The translations under genes were made by a program, and so were the position numbers. Below, one piece after another: positions 42,926 through 52,310 of a stretch of 64,000 bases of DNA. The notes below the pieces were generated by a model. The model did no database searches, was not told the origin of the DNA, and saw only the letters and a program-made list of their open reading frames with translations. The DNA is from Bordetella petrii (GTDB taxonomy: Bacteria > Pseudomonadota > Gammaproteobacteria > Burkholderiales > Burkholderiaceae_B): NCBI GenBank assembly GCA_017745595.1, contig WMBV01000001.1:1-64000 (forward strand), given 5' to 3'. The first letter of the stretch is position 1. Every line of letters begins with the position of its first letter.

Positions 42926-43528
42926 ATGGAGACCCCGAACAATACGACCCTGGCATGCACCGCCTTCGACGGCCATCGCCGCATCGCGGCCGGCCCATTG
43001 CCGGCCGTGGCGCTGGCCGTCAAGCGCGCCCTGCAATCCACTACCCCCGGTCCCGTGCTGATCTACAGCGACGCCACCGGGCGGCTGGTCGACGTAGACT
43101 TGCGCGGCAGCGACGAAGAAATCGTCGCCCGGATCTCGCCCGGCGAGACACCGGCCAGCGTAGCGGCTCCGGCCGCGCGCGGGCGCGGAAGGCCGCGGCT
43201 GGGGGTCGTATCGCGGGAAGTCACCCTGCTGCCGCGCCACTGGGACTGGCTGGGTGCCCAGCCAGGCGGCGCGTCGGTGGCGCTGCGCAAGCTGGTGGAA
43301 GAAGCGCGCCTGGCCAACCAGGAACAAGACCGGTATCGCCAGCGCCAGGAAGCTGCCTATCACTTCATGTCTTCCATTGCGGGGGATATGGCCGGCTTTG
43401 AAGAGGCCACGCGCGCCTTGTTCGCCAACGACCGCGAACGGCTCGGGCTGTGTGTGGCCGGGTGGCCGCAGGATGTCCGCAACCACGCCCTGCGGCTGGC
43501 GTTCGAGCCGGACACGGCCGCCGCCTGA
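42926..43528 (+). CDS. DUF2239 family protein
   Basis: This 200-residue protein matches the DUF2239 family by the core GRGRPRLGVVSREVTLLPRHWDWL near residues 85-108, followed by VALRKLVEEAR and a C-terminal segment LFANDRERLGLCVAGWPQDVRNHA. It has no signal peptide or membrane segment and is basic in the centre. Its function is unknown; the family is common in Proteobacteria. It is a single gene divergent from guaB, with an AGGAGG-type site (AGGAGGCCTT) before the ATG. Confidence 0.82.
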   Translation: METPNNTTLACTAFDGHRRIAAGPLPAVALAVKRALQSTTPGPVLIYSDATGRLVDVDLRGSDEEIVARISPGETPASVAAPAARGRGRPRLGVVSREVTLLPRHWDWLGAQPGGASVALRKLVEEARLANQEQDRYRQRQEAAYHFMSSIAGDMAGFEEATRALFANDRERLGLCVAGWPQDVRNHALRLAFEPDTAAA

Positions 43529-43545
43529 CCGGCACCGCCAGCACG

Positions 43546-44226
43546 CTACCGCGCGCCGGACATGTATATCTTGGCGTACGCTTCTTTGATGAATGCGCTG
43601 ATCTGCTCTTGCCGGCGATTGATGTGCTTTTCGAGCAGCGATGCGCATTGATCGGCATCGCGCGCTTTCAGTGCGGCGGCGATGGCATGGTGATCGGCCG
43701 GCACGCCATGGCGCTTGTCGCCCAGGTCTATGTCGATCCAGCGCACGAACCGGATACGTGCGTTAATGTTGCGCAACACCTGCTGCATTTCGGCGTTGCC
43801 TGACATCGCCATCAAACGCAGGTGGAAGTCCTCGTCCAATTCGGCCAGCGCTTGCGTGGATAGCGACCCCGAGCCTGGCGTGGTGCGGTCCAGGAATGCG
43901 CACAACGCATCGATGTCGGCGTCGCTGGCGCGCATCACCGCCAGGCGCGCGGCGCCGGTTTCCATGACCTTGCGCATCTCGTACAACGAGAAGATTTCTT
44001 GCACGTCGAGGTCGCGGCAAAAGAACCCCTTGCCGGGCGAGGCCGTGAGCAGCCCCTCGGTGTTCAGGCGATTCAGCGCCTCGCGCAGCGGCGTGCGGCT
44101 CACGCCCAGGCGCCGCGACAAGGCCCCCTCGTTGAGGCGCTCGCCGGGCTTGAACTGATACGACACGGCCATGGCCTTGATCTGGTCATAGACGCGGTCG
44201 ACGATGCTGTCCGCTGTGACTTCCAC
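43546..44226 (-). CDS. GntR-family (FadR subfamily) transcriptional regulator
   Basis: This 226-residue regulator has a winged helix-turn-helix at about residues 8-75 (GALSRRLGVSRTPLREALNRL) and an FCD domain at about 80-215 with LDEDFHLRLMAMSGN. The GTG at 44226 is preceded by GGAGA at correct spacing; the longer upstream frame has no regulator-like sequence. It is the last gene of a unit with a Bug receptor and an aldolase, and probably binds the palindrome upstream of that unit. Confidence 0.88.
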   Translation of the reverse strand: MEVTADSIVDRVYDQIKAMAVSYQFKPGERLNEGALSRRLGVSRTPLREALNRLNTEGLLTASPGKGFFCRDLDVQEIFSLYEMRKVMETGAARLAVMRASDADIDALCAFLDRTTPGSGSLSTQALAELDEDFHLRLMAMSGNAEMQQVLRNINARIRFVRWIDIDLGDKRHGVPADHHAIAAALKARDADQCASLLEKHINRRQEQISAFIKEAYAKIYMSGAR

Positions 44227-44293
44227 CTGGTCTCCGCAAACCGGAGCACCGTTGGGGCCCCGACCATGCGAGCAGTATAGCGGCCCGCCCGGA

Positions 44294-45277
44294 TTACTCG
44301 GCGACGATGCCGGCACGGTCGGCCACGCCCTTCCATTTTGCGATGTCGTCACGAATTTGCCGCGAGAATGCCTCGGGCGTGCTGGCAATGGGTTCCACGC
44401 CCAGTTGGGCCAATACGGCCTTGCCCTTCTCCGAGCCGGCGAATTGCGCCACCCCTGTCTGGATCTTGTCGACCACCGCCTGCGGCGTACCTGCCGGCGC
44501 CACCACGCCATACCAGAACACGGCATCGAAACCGGGCACGCCCACTTCGGCGAATGAAGGAGTGTTCGGCAGCAATGCCGTTTTTTGAGTCACCGCCAGG
44601 CCCCGCAGCTTGCCGCTCTTGATGTATTCGGCGGAAGCCACCGGGTTATCGAAGAAGGCCTTCACCACGCCGCTCATCAGGTCGGTGTACACCTGCGACG
44701 AACCTTTATATGGCACGTGCATCATGTCGACCTGCCTGTCCAGCTTGAACAGTTCGGATATCAGGTAGCCCAGCGTCGTGGGGCCGACCGAGGCATACTC
44801 GACCTTGCCCGGATGCTGCTTCAGGTAGGCCAGGAACGCGTTCATGTCCTGGGCGGGAAAATCGGGAGTAATCGCCAGCACATACCCGGTGCGGCCGATC
44901 TCGGATACGGGCATGAAATCGATAAGGGGGTTGTAGGGCGTGTCTTTCTTCAGAATGTACGAAGTCACATGGGTGCTGGACGTGGCCAGGCCCAGGGTAT
45001 AGCCATCGGCCGCGGCGCCCGCCACCAGGTTCGATCCCAGCGTGCCTCCGGCGCCGGGCTTGTTCTCGACGATGACCGGTTGGCCCAGAGTCGTGCTGAG
45101 AGATTCGGCAATGGCGCGCCCCACCATGTCCGTGCCGCCGCCGGCGGGAAAAGGCACAATCAATTTGATCGGCCGGGCCGGCCAGGCATCGGCTGCTTGC
45201 GCGGCGCCGGCCCACACACTGGCACAGCACACCGACGCGACGCACAGCAGTTTGAAACGCTTCAGGAATGCGGACAT
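44294..45277 (-). CDS. Bug-family periplasmic solute receptor
   Basis: This 327-residue receptor has a signal peptide ending AAQAAD (about residue 29) and the Bug motifs PFPAGGGTDMVGRAIAE and VENKPGAGGTLGSNLVAG. It is encoded between a class II aldolase and a GntR regulator, without its own TctA/TctB. It probably binds the acid which the aldolase later handles. Confidence 0.93.
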   Translation of the reverse strand: MSAFLKRFKLLCVASVCCASVWAGAAQAADAWPARPIKLIVPFPAGGGTDMVGRAIAESLSTTLGQPVIVENKPGAGGTLGSNLVAGAAADGYTLGLATSSTHVTSYILKKDTPYNPLIDFMPVSEIGRTGYVLAITPDFPAQDMNAFLAYLKQHPGKVEYASVGPTTLGYLISELFKLDRQVDMMHVPYKGSSQVYTDLMSGVVKAFFDNPVASAEYIKSGKLRGLAVTQKTALLPNTPSFAEVGVPGFDAVFWYGVVAPAGTPQAVVDKIQTGVAQFAGSEKGKAVLAQLGVEPIASTPEAFSRQIRDDIAKWKGVADRAGIVAE

Positions 45278-45328
45278 AGAGGATCTCCGTAAGCTCGGAA
45301 TTGCGTCCGAAATGCCAATAAAAGATTG

Positions 45329-46081
45329 TCAGCCGGCCGGCTTCTTGGTAACGGCACTGGGATAGACTACGCTGTCGCCACGCGCGTACATCCATTCCAT
45401 ATCCGCTTTGGACAGATACTCCGGGCGGGTCTTGTGCAGGCCCGACAGGGTTTCGACAATGATGTTGCGCTTGACTTCCGAGACCAGCACATTGGTGCGG
45501 TGATAGCACTCGGACACGGTGCGCCCCAGCACCGTGAAGCCATGGCGGCGCATGATGATGCAGTTCGTGTCGGCGATGAACGTCTTGATGGGCGCGACGT
45601 CTTCTTCCACGTTCAGGTGCGCCGGCAAATAATGCGCGGGCCTCTGCATCAAGTATGAAAACGTGAGCGAGGTGCTGCGAATCTCTTCGAATCCGGCGGC
45701 CAGGAATGCAATGGTCTCGTCGTGATGCAGGTGGATCACGCAATTGACGTCGGGCCGCAGCCGCAGGATTTCGCGGTTCATCTGATGGCCGACGGTGGTG
45801 GGCCGATCGCCGTAGATAATGCGGCCGTCCGGGATATCGGTAATTACCAGGTCTTCAAGCGACATCTCTTCCAGCGACACGGCCGATGGTTTGGCATAGG
45901 CCACGCCATCCGGATAGTCGGGGTGCGGCGCCCGGATGACCATTCCACCCAGCGAGCTCTGTACATAGCCGCGGGCGACCAGCATGCCGGCATATTTCAA
46001 GTAGGTCTGCCCGAGGGCCGGGTCGAACCGCACGGCGGGATCGGGCGTTATCTCATTGACGCGATGGGAAGGCTCGGACAT
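45329..46081 (-). CDS. Class II aldolase/adducin family protein
   Basis: This 250-residue protein has the family landmarks SSLGGMVIRAP near residue 45, the zinc-ligand cluster CVIHLHHDETIAF near 135 and RRHGFTVLGRTVSECYHR near 190. Members include fuculose-phosphate aldolase and decarboxylating or epimerising sugar-acid enzymes. The reaction here is not determined. The ATG at 46081 avoids a short unsupported N-terminal extension. It is the first gene of a unit with Bug and GntR. Confidence 0.87.
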   Translation of the reverse strand: MSEPSHRVNEITPDPAVRFDPALGQTYLKYAGMLVARGYVQSSLGGMVIRAPHPDYPDGVAYAKPSAVSLEEMSLEDLVITDIPDGRIIYGDRPTTVGHQMNREILRLRPDVNCVIHLHHDETIAFLAAGFEEIRSTSLTFSYLMQRPAHYLPAHLNVEEDVAPIKTFIADTNCIIMRRHGFTVLGRTVSECYHRTNVLVSEVKRNIIVETLSGLHKTRPEYLSKADMEWMYARGDSVVYPSAVTKKPAG

Positions 46082-46147
46082 AGGACCTCGGGGGCAGAAG
46101 ACTGGCAAGGCGCCAACGCGCCGCCATTCAGTTTTCGATCAAAATTC

Positions 46148-46182
46148 TGATCTGTATACAGATCAAAATACTATACAGATCA
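46148..46182. promoter_or_regulatory. GntR operator upstream of the aldolase operon
   Basis: TGATCTGTATACAGATCA (46148-46165) is a perfect 18-base palindrome with the GTATAC core usual for FadR-type GntR regulators. A half-site, TATACAGATCAAA, recurs 18 bases further on (46173-46185), so two dimers could bind on the same DNA face region. It begins 67 bases upstream of the aldolase start. Confidence 0.75.
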
Positions 46183-46302
46183 AACGATTGCCCCTATCGG
46201 GGTTTTCCCGAGACAGTCTTCCGCATGGCGATCCAATCAGCAGGCCGGGACGATTTCAGTAAACTGGATGGTTTCCCCTAGCCTTCGTGGTACACCGCTC
46301 CT

Positions 46303-47133
46303 GTGTCCCCTGCCCCCGAAATCCGTCCTGGCCAGTCCGTCGAACTGCTGAAGGAACTGCATATCCTGACCCGCGACGGCAAGCTCAACCAGGACAGCCG
46401 CCGCAAACTGAAGCAGGTGTATCACTTGTTCCAGTTCATCGAGCCCCTGCTGCAAGACGTCAAGGCCGAGCGCGACGCCGTGACCCTGGTGGACCATGGA
46501 GCGGGTAAGTCGTACCTGGGGTTCATCCTGTACGACCTGTACTTCAAGGCGCTGCGCGACGCGTCGCATGTCTATGGCATTGAAACCCGCCCCGAGCTTG
46601 TGGCTTCGTCGCAGGCCCTGGCGGCGCGGCTGGGTTTTGCCGGCATGTCGTTCCTGAACCTGTCGGTGGCCGAATCGATTGCATCCGACAGCCTGCCCGC
46701 GCGCGTGGATGTGGTGACCGCGCTGCATGCCTGCAATACGGCCACCGATGACGCCATACGCTTCGCGCTGGAAAAACACGCCAAGTACATCGTGGTGGTG
46801 CCCTGTTGCCAGGCAGAGGTGGCGGCCGTGCTGCGCCAGAACAAGGGCCGCGCGCTGGCCGACCCGCTGGCCGAGATCTGGCGGCACCCTCTGCACACGC
46901 GCGAATTCGGCAGCCAGATCACCAACGTATTGCGCTGCCTGCAGCTCGAGGCCCATGGTTACCAGGTCAGCGTGACCGAACTGGTGGGTTGGGAACACTC
47001 GATGAAAAACGAACTCATCATCGCGCAATACAAAGACCTGCCGCGCCGCAAGCCGGCCGAACGGCTGAACGAGATTCTGGAACGCATCGGCCTGCAGGCC
47101 TTGCGCGAGCGCTTTTTCGTGCCGGCCGCCTAG
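46303..47133 (+). CDS. Class I SAM-dependent methyltransferase
   Basis: This 276-residue protein has a methyltransferase motif I, LVDHGAGKSYLGFIL, near residue 65, an acidic position after HVYGIETRPELV, and VDVVTALHACNTATDDAI further on. It resembles the Methyltransf_32-type domain. A basic helical N terminus (about 10-50) may bind nucleic acid. The substrate is unknown. The GTG start at 46303 has no clear ribosome site. It is a single gene convergent with the Tad locus. Confidence 0.8.
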   Translation: MSPAPEIRPGQSVELLKELHILTRDGKLNQDSRRKLKQVYHLFQFIEPLLQDVKAERDAVTLVDHGAGKSYLGFILYDLYFKALRDASHVYGIETRPELVASSQALAARLGFAGMSFLNLSVAESIASDSLPARVDVVTALHACNTATDDAIRFALEKHAKYIVVVPCCQAEVAAVLRQNKGRALADPLAEIWRHPLHTREFGSQITNVLRCLQLEAHGYQVSVTELVGWEHSMKNELIIAQYKDLPRRKPAERLNEILERIGLQALRERFFVPAA

Positions 47134-47192
47134 GCGGTACGGCTTGCGCCCGTTTGGGCCAAAGCGGTGCGGGGCGGCGGCGGCCGTGGCCG

Positions 47193-47558
47193 CTACGCCA
47201 TCGTGGCGTTGCGCCGCAGCGCCAGGTGCAGCCGCCGCCGGTAGCGCAACGGCGTGTCGACGGTATTGACCGCCAATTCCACTACCGAAACGGCGCGGCG
47301 GCACCAGACCATTCGCCCGGGACGCACATTGCGCGCCAGGCGCAGCACGCGGCCATCGGCACCGATGAACGCCACGTCGATGCAATAGCGCATGCCCATC
47401 GTATGCACGGCCCGGCACGGCGACAACCACAGGCCCGTGCGCGGCCCCGGTGCGCGCGCCCGGCACAACAGCCCGCGCAACCTGCCCACGCAACCGCGCG
47501 CGCGTGCCAACCGCAGGCGCCGGGGCGCCGCGCCCCGCAGGAAGTGACGGGCGTTCAT
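47193..47558 (-). CDS. DUF192 family protein at the end of the Tad locus
   Basis: This 121-residue protein has the DUF192 (UPF0127) core: GLWLSPCRAVHTMGMRYCIDVAFI followed by the conserved Val-Val/Glu-Leu segment near residue 92. The usual secretion signal is replaced by a very Arg-rich N terminus (1-40). Its ATG overlaps the tadC stop by 4 bases. DUF192 proteins are known neighbours of some Tad clusters, but their function is not settled. Confidence 0.8.
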   Translation of the reverse strand: MNARHFLRGAAPRRLRLARARGCVGRLRGLLCRARAPGPRTGLWLSPCRAVHTMGMRYCIDVAFIGADGRVLRLARNVRPGRMVWCRRAVSVVELAVNTVDTPLRYRRRLHLALRRNATMA

Positions 47559-48427
47559 TGGGCAGCCTGCCAGAGCTGCACCGCGATGGGAAACGCCAGC
47601 ACGATGAACGTGCACGGAAAGATGCAGCCGATCAGCGGCAACAGCATTTTTACCGGGGCTTCCATGGCCAGTTTTTCGGCGCGTTGGAACCGGTCGGTGC
47701 GGCATTGCGCCGCGTGTCCCCGCAACACCGTGCCCAGGCTCATGCCCAGGCCGTCGGCCTGGGTGAGCGCGGCGATCCAGTTGCGCACGGCCGGCGTGCC
47801 GGCGCGTTCGGCCAGCGCCTTCAGGGCGGCGGCGCGCGGCATGCCCGCGCGCATGTCGGCCAGGGCATGCGCCAGTTCTTGCCGCAAGGGCCCTGGCGGG
47901 CCATGCTGCTCGGCCTGTTGCAGGGCGCCGTGCAGCCCCAGCCCGGACTCGACGCAAAGCGTCATCATGTCGAGCACGAACGGCAGCTCGCGTCCGATGC
48001 GCAGGCGCCGCCTGGCCACGCGCTGCCGCACCCAGACCAGCGGCCAGCCTCCTGACAGGACACCCGCCGCCCCGGCCAGCGGCAGCCAGTCGGGCGATGC
48101 CCCCAGCCACCCCGCCGTTCCCAGGCTGGTGATGGCGCCCAGGGCCGCGGCGCTGGCTACCAGTGCGGCGGCATGCGCGGGGGTCACGGCGGCGGGCACA
48201 CCCGCCTGGGCCAGGCGACGCGCCAGCGCGGTACGCAAGCGCCACGACAAGAACGACGCACAGGCTGGCGCCCAGCCCGCCAGCCAGGGCCAGGACCAGC
48301 GCCAGATCCACGGCATGGCGGCCAGCGCCTGCGGCGCGGCGGCAGCATGCAGGGCCGGCCGCAGCAGCAGCCAGGCGGTGATGGCGACGGCCGTTCCGGC
48401 CAGAAGCATGGCAAGCAGCGACAGCAC
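47555..48427 (-). CDS. tadC: Tad pilus inner-membrane protein TadC (T2SS F family)
   Basis: This 290-residue protein is of T2SSF type. The cytoplasmic domain includes RELPFVLDMMTLCVESGLGL near residue 148 and ADGLGMSLGTVL near 222. Three or four membrane segments flank it, including the C-terminal FIVLAFPIAVQL. With TadB it forms the pilus assembly platform. It starts at a GTG 9 bases after tadB and overlaps the DUF192 gene. Confidence 0.9.
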   Translation of the reverse strand: MLSLLAMLLAGTAVAITAWLLLRPALHAAAAPQALAAMPWIWRWSWPWLAGWAPACASFLSWRLRTALARRLAQAGVPAAVTPAHAAALVASAAALGAITSLGTAGWLGASPDWLPLAGAAGVLSGGWPLVWVRQRVARRRLRIGRELPFVLDMMTLCVESGLGLHGALQQAEQHGPPGPLRQELAHALADMRAGMPRAAALKALAERAGTPAVRNWIAALTQADGLGMSLGTVLRGHAAQCRTDRFQRAEKLAMEAPVKMLLPLIGCIFPCTFIVLAFPIAVQLWQAAQ

Positions 48428-48436
48428 GGCACCCCC

Positions 48437-49282
48437 CTAGATGTCGATATCGACGATGCGGCGGATCAGCAACACCCCCGCCGTTTCCAGGCCGGCCATT
48501 ACCGCCAGCACGGCCCAGCCCAGCGGGGTATGCCACAGCACCGCCATGGCCTGGGGCTCCATGCGATCGAGCACGGCCATCAGCAATAACGGCAAGGCCC
48601 CCACGATCCATGCCTGCAGGCGACCCTGGGCGGTCAGCGCCCGCACCTTGCCCTGCAATTGCAGGCGCTCGCGCAGCGTGCGGGCGATGCCGTCGAGGGT
48701 TTCGGCCAGGTTGCCGCCGGTGTGCGAGGCCACGCGCAGCGCGGCCACCACCAGGGCCGACGCCTCGGAAGGCACGCGCTGGCTCAGGTGTTCCAACGCG
48801 GCATCGAAAGAGACCCCCAGCCGCTGTTCGCGCAGCATCAAGCCGAATTCCTGCGCCAGCGGCGCCTCGCTGTGATCGACGATGTGGCGCATGGCGGTGG
48901 ACACGCCTACGCCGGCCCGCAGCGCCGCGGCCAGGGCCAGCAGCGCCCCGGGCAGTTGCTGCTCGAAGCGCGCCAGCCGGCGATGGCGCAGCCGCCCGAC
49001 CATTTGCCGCGGCAGCCGGGCGGCCAGCGCGGCGGCCAGGCCGCCCAGCACGACACTGCCGCTGGCGGCCCATGTCGCCATGCCGGCCATGCCCGCCAGC
49101 AACAAGGCCGCCAGCCATAACTGGCCCGGGTCGATGAACAGGAACACTTCGCCGAGCCTGACACCGGCGTCATGCGTATACACCTGGCGGTAGCGTTGCA
49201 GCGCCGGTCCGAACCAGGCCTGCGCGCGCCAGGCCAGCAGCGCCGTGCAGGCCATGGACATTGCCAGCGCCAGCCAGATCAT
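48437..49282 (-). CDS. tadB: Tad pilus inner-membrane protein TadB (T2SS F family)
   Basis: This 281-residue T2SSF protein has a cytoplasmic domain of about 110-225 with LPGALLALAAALRAGVGV and HTGGNLAETLDGIARTLRER, and membrane segments near 5-15, 55-85 and 230-275. It partners TadC around the TadA ATPase. It overlaps the tadA stop in an ATGA arrangement, indicating coupled translation. Confidence 0.91.
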   Translation of the reverse strand: MIWLALAMSMACTALLAWRAQAWFGPALQRYRQVYTHDAGVRLGEVFLFIDPGQLWLAALLLAGMAGMATWAASGSVVLGGLAAALAARLPRQMVGRLRHRRLARFEQQLPGALLALAAALRAGVGVSTAMRHIVDHSEAPLAQEFGLMLREQRLGVSFDAALEHLSQRVPSEASALVVAALRVASHTGGNLAETLDGIARTLRERLQLQGKVRALTAQGRLQAWIVGALPLLLMAVLDRMEPQAMAVLWHTPLGWAVLAVMAGLETAGVLLIRRIVDIDI

Positions 49283-50934
49283 GATGCGACGGCGGCCGCG
49301 CCGCCCGCGCCGCCGCAGAACAAGGCAGGATCGAAAGCGATGCCGGCGGCGCGCCAGTCGTCAGCGAAACTGGGCAGCAGCCCGCAGCTCTGGAACCCCT
49401 GGCCGGGCCGATGGAGAAATAGTTCCTGCAGCTGGATACGGCCGCTTTCCAGGCCGGTGATCTCGACGATGGAGGTTGCCACGCGGCGGCCGTCGGACAG
49501 CCGCGCCTGTTGCACGATGATGTCGATGCTGGCGCCAATATGTTCGCGCACCACGCTCAATGGCAGGTCCATGCCGGCCATCAACACCATCGCTTCCAGG
49601 CGGCCCAGCGCATCGCGCGGCGAATTGGCGTGCAACGTCGTCAGCGACCCTTCGTGGCCGGTGTTCATGGCCGTGAGCATGTCGAAGGCTTCGGCGCCCC
49701 GGCACTCGCCCACCACGATACGGTCTGGACGCATGCGCAGGGCGTTGCGCACCAGGTCGCGGATATCGATGCGGCCGCGGTTCTCGAGATTGGCCGGGCG
49801 CGCCTCAAGCGCGACCAGATGGGCGTGGTCGAGCTTCAGCTCGGCGGCGTCTTCGATCGTGACGATGCGCTCGCCCTCGGGAATGCCGTTGGATAGTATG
49901 TTCAGCAGCGTGGTCTTGCCCGATCCGGTGCCGCCCGATACGACGATGTTCTTGCGGCTGCGCACGCACAGGTAAAGGAATTCGGCCATGGCGGCGTCGA
50001 TGGAACCCGCCTGGACCAGGTCGGCCATGCGCGGCCGGCGCATCGGAAATTTGCGGATGGTGACGCAGGCCCCTTTCAGGGCCACCGGCGGAATCACCGC
50101 GTTGACGCGCGAGCCGTCGGCCAGGCGGGCGTCGACCATGGGCGCGCTTTCGTCGATGCGGCGCCCCACCGGCGCCACGATGCGCTCGATGACCCAGCGC
50201 ACCGACTGCTCGCTGCTGAAAGCGGAATCGTGGCGCCACAGGCGCCCGTCGCGTTCGATGTAGATTTCATCGTGGCGGTTGATCATGATCTCGCTGATGC
50301 CCGTGTCGGCCAGCAGAGGTTCCAACGGCCCCAGGCCCACGGCTTCGTCCAGCACGTCGCGGCACAGCGCGGCGCGGTCGGCGTGGACCGGGATGCCGGT
50401 ATCGGCGGCGGCAATGTCGTCGAGCAGGCGCTGTGCCTCGCTGCGCAGCAAGGTGTCGCTCATGCCCGCCACGTCGCGCCGGCGCAGGTCCAGCGCCTGC
50501 AGCAAGGCGGCATGCAGGCGCCGGCGATGCGGCAGCAGGGCCAGCGCGCCCGCGGCCGGATCGGCTACGGAATCCGCCGCCGCGTCGCCCTGCGCGGACG
50601 GCGCCGTGAAGTCGGCAACGGGACCGGGCAGGCCGCCGACGCCGCTGTCGGCCAGGCGCACGCGCAGGCGGCAGGGCCCGATCAGGATGTCGTCTTCGGG
50701 CAGCACCGGCCGATGCACCGTGATGCGATGGCCGTTGACGAAAGTGCCCCCCAAAGAGCCGAGGTCTTCGAGTTCGAGCACCTGGCCCTGCCGCAGCAGC
50801 CGCGCGTGGTTCTTGGCCACGCGCCAATTGGCGATGCGCAAGCCGCATTGCGCGGTCCGGCCGATCAGCACGGGCGCGGCGGCCCGAGCGGAATGCTGTT
50901 GGCCGTCTTCGAAGGTCATGGAGATGTCGAGCAT
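49279..50934 (-). CDS. tadA: Tad pilus ATPase TadA/CpaF with an N-terminal FHA domain
   Basis: This 551-residue protein has an N-terminal forkhead-associated domain (about 1-100: LIGRTAQCGLRI, NHARLLR, LGGTFVNGHRI) joined to a CpaF-type ATPase (about 165-530). ATPase motifs are Walker A GGTGSGKTTLLN near 355, the Asp box RIVTIEDAAELKL, a Walker-B-like RMRPDRIVVGECRGAE, and HEGSLTTLHANS. FHA domains bind phosphothreonine peptides and are not part of standard TadA. The ATG at 50934 starts 2 bases after the rcpA stop. Confidence 0.92.
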   Translation of the reverse strand: MLDISMTFEDGQQHSARAAAPVLIGRTAQCGLRIANWRVAKNHARLLRQGQVLELEDLGSLGGTFVNGHRITVHRPVLPEDDILIGPCRLRVRLADSGVGGLPGPVADFTAPSAQGDAAADSVADPAAGALALLPHRRRLHAALLQALDLRRRDVAGMSDTLLRSEAQRLLDDIAAADTGIPVHADRAALCRDVLDEAVGLGPLEPLLADTGISEIMINRHDEIYIERDGRLWRHDSAFSSEQSVRWVIERIVAPVGRRIDESAPMVDARLADGSRVNAVIPPVALKGACVTIRKFPMRRPRMADLVQAGSIDAAMAEFLYLCVRSRKNIVVSGGTGSGKTTLLNILSNGIPEGERIVTIEDAAELKLDHAHLVALEARPANLENRGRIDIRDLVRNALRMRPDRIVVGECRGAEAFDMLTAMNTGHEGSLTTLHANSPRDALGRLEAMVLMAGMDLPLSVVREHIGASIDIIVQQARLSDGRRVATSIVEITGLESGRIQLQELFLHRPGQGFQSCGLLPSFADDWRAAGIAFDPALFCGGAGGAAAVAS

Positions 50935-50936
50935 GG

Positions 50937-52310
50937 TCACCTGGAATTGCCGTCGAGAGTGGTGGGCGCGGCCGGCCGCCATTGCGAACCGGGCCCCATA
51001 TAAGCGCCCCAGTCGAAATCGCCCGGCCCCGGCGCGGCGGTGCCCAGGGCGGGAGCGTCGGGAAACGCCTGTTTCAGCACGTGGCGGCCACGCTGCACGC
51101 GCTGCGCCAGTTCGGCATGGTCTTGCGACACAATGCGCGGCGTCACGAAGATGGCGAGTTCGGTTTCCTTGTGCTGGTCGCGGCGCGACGAAAACAAGGG
51201 CCCCAGCAAAGGGACGTCTTGCAGCCACGGCAACCCCGTGCGCTCGTGCGAACGCTCGCGCGACAGGAAGCCCCCCAATACCAGGGTCTGGCCCGAGCGC
51301 ACGTTGAACTCGGTCGTGGCGCGGCGCGTGCGCAGCGCCGGGCCGCCCGCCACGCTGAGCGAGGTATCGATGGAACTGGCTTCGACTTCGATGCGGGACC
51401 GGATGGCGCCATTGCGATCGATGCGCGGCGTGATGTTCAGTGAAACCCCGTACGGCTTGAATTCGGTCGTGTTGTTGCCTTGCGCGTCGGTGGTGTTGTA
51501 GGGCACTTCGCCGCCCGCCAGGAACGAAGCCGTGGTGCCGCTGCGGGCCAGCAACTGCGGCTGTGCCAGCAGCACGGCTTCGCCGCGCTGGGCCATGGCC
51601 GCGATACGCGCGGAAACCAGCGCGTTGACGCCGAAGTAGCCGCCGGCCGCCATGCCTTGCATGGCAAGCGGCGGCGCCTCTGCCGTATCGCCGAGCTGCA
51701 CGCCGGACGCGGGCTGCCAGATTCCCCCGGCATGTACCCCGCCCTGCGACACCGCGTCCCATTGCAGGCCGAACTCGCGCAGGCGCGAGCTGGGCAGTTC
51801 TACTACCTGCACGTCCAGCAGCACCATGCTGTCCCAGCCGACCTGGCCGGTGAAATCGAGAATGCGGGGATAACGCTGTGCCAGCGCGGCCACGCGGCCA
51901 CGGTCGTCGTCGGCCAGGTCGTCGCCTTCGATCACGATATTGCCGCCAACCACGTTGCTGCGCACATTGGGAATGCGCAGCAACAATGCCTGGACTTCTT
52001 CTTGCATCAGCGCCCAGCCGGCGGGCCGCACCTGCACGTCGTAAGCGGCGCCCACCCCCGCCGGCGTCCAGACGTGCACCGAAGACGCGCCCTCCTGGCG
52101 AGCGAACAGCACCACCTCGCGACCGTCGACCGACACGGCGCTAACCACCTGGCCATTGCCCACCGCCACCCGGGTGACCTCGGCGTGGCGCAGTACCTGT
52201 GTCTGGCCGACTTCCAGCGTCAGCGGGGCCGACGCCAGGGCCATGGCTGGCCGGGCAACCAGCAGCAACACCATGCCCAGCGCCCCCGCGCACCAGCGCG
52301 ACATTTTCAT
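50937..52310 (-). CDS. rcpA: Tad pilus outer-membrane secretin RcpA/CpaC
   Basis: This 457-residue protein has a signal peptide ending ARPAMALA, an N-terminal pilus-assembly domain (about 30-100), a BON-like region (about 105-170), and a C-terminal secretin domain (about 215-400) with AQPQLLARSGTTASFLAGGE and VRSGQTLVLGGFLSRE. It forms the outer-membrane channel. It overlaps the upstream CpaB gene by 4 bases. Confidence 0.92.
   Translation of the reverse strand: MKMSRWCAGALGMVLLLVARPAMALASAPLTLEVGQTQVLRHAEVTRVAVGNGQVVSAVSVDGREVVLFARQEGASSVHVWTPAGVGAAYDVQVRPAGWALMQEEVQALLLRIPNVRSNVVGGNIVIEGDDLADDDRGRVAALAQRYPRILDFTGQVGWDSMVLLDVQVVELPSSRLREFGLQWDAVSQGGVHAGGIWQPASGVQLGDTAEAPPLAMQGMAAGGYFGVNALVSARIAAMAQRGEAVLLAQPQLLARSGTTASFLAGGEVPYNTTDAQGNNTTEFKPYGVSLNITPRIDRNGAIRSRIEVEASSIDTSLSVAGGPALRTRRATTEFNVRSGQTLVLGGFLSRERSHERTGLPWLQDVPLLGPLFSSRRDQHKETELAIFVTPRIVSQDHAELAQRVQRGRHVLKQAFPDAPALGTAAPGPGDFDWGAYMGPGSQWRPAAPTTLDGNSR

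Noticed and set aside
39718-43401. A 1227-codon open frame on the plus strand
   Set aside because: It lies antisense to guaA and guaB, whose protein motifs are unmistakable. Long antisense frames are expected in high-GC DNA, and this one has no recognisable domain.
47193-49118. A very long Arg/Gly/Ala-rich frame covering tadB and tadC
   Set aside because: Only its last 121 codons (the DUF192 protein) carry family motifs. The rest is out of frame with the clear TadB and TadC sequences.
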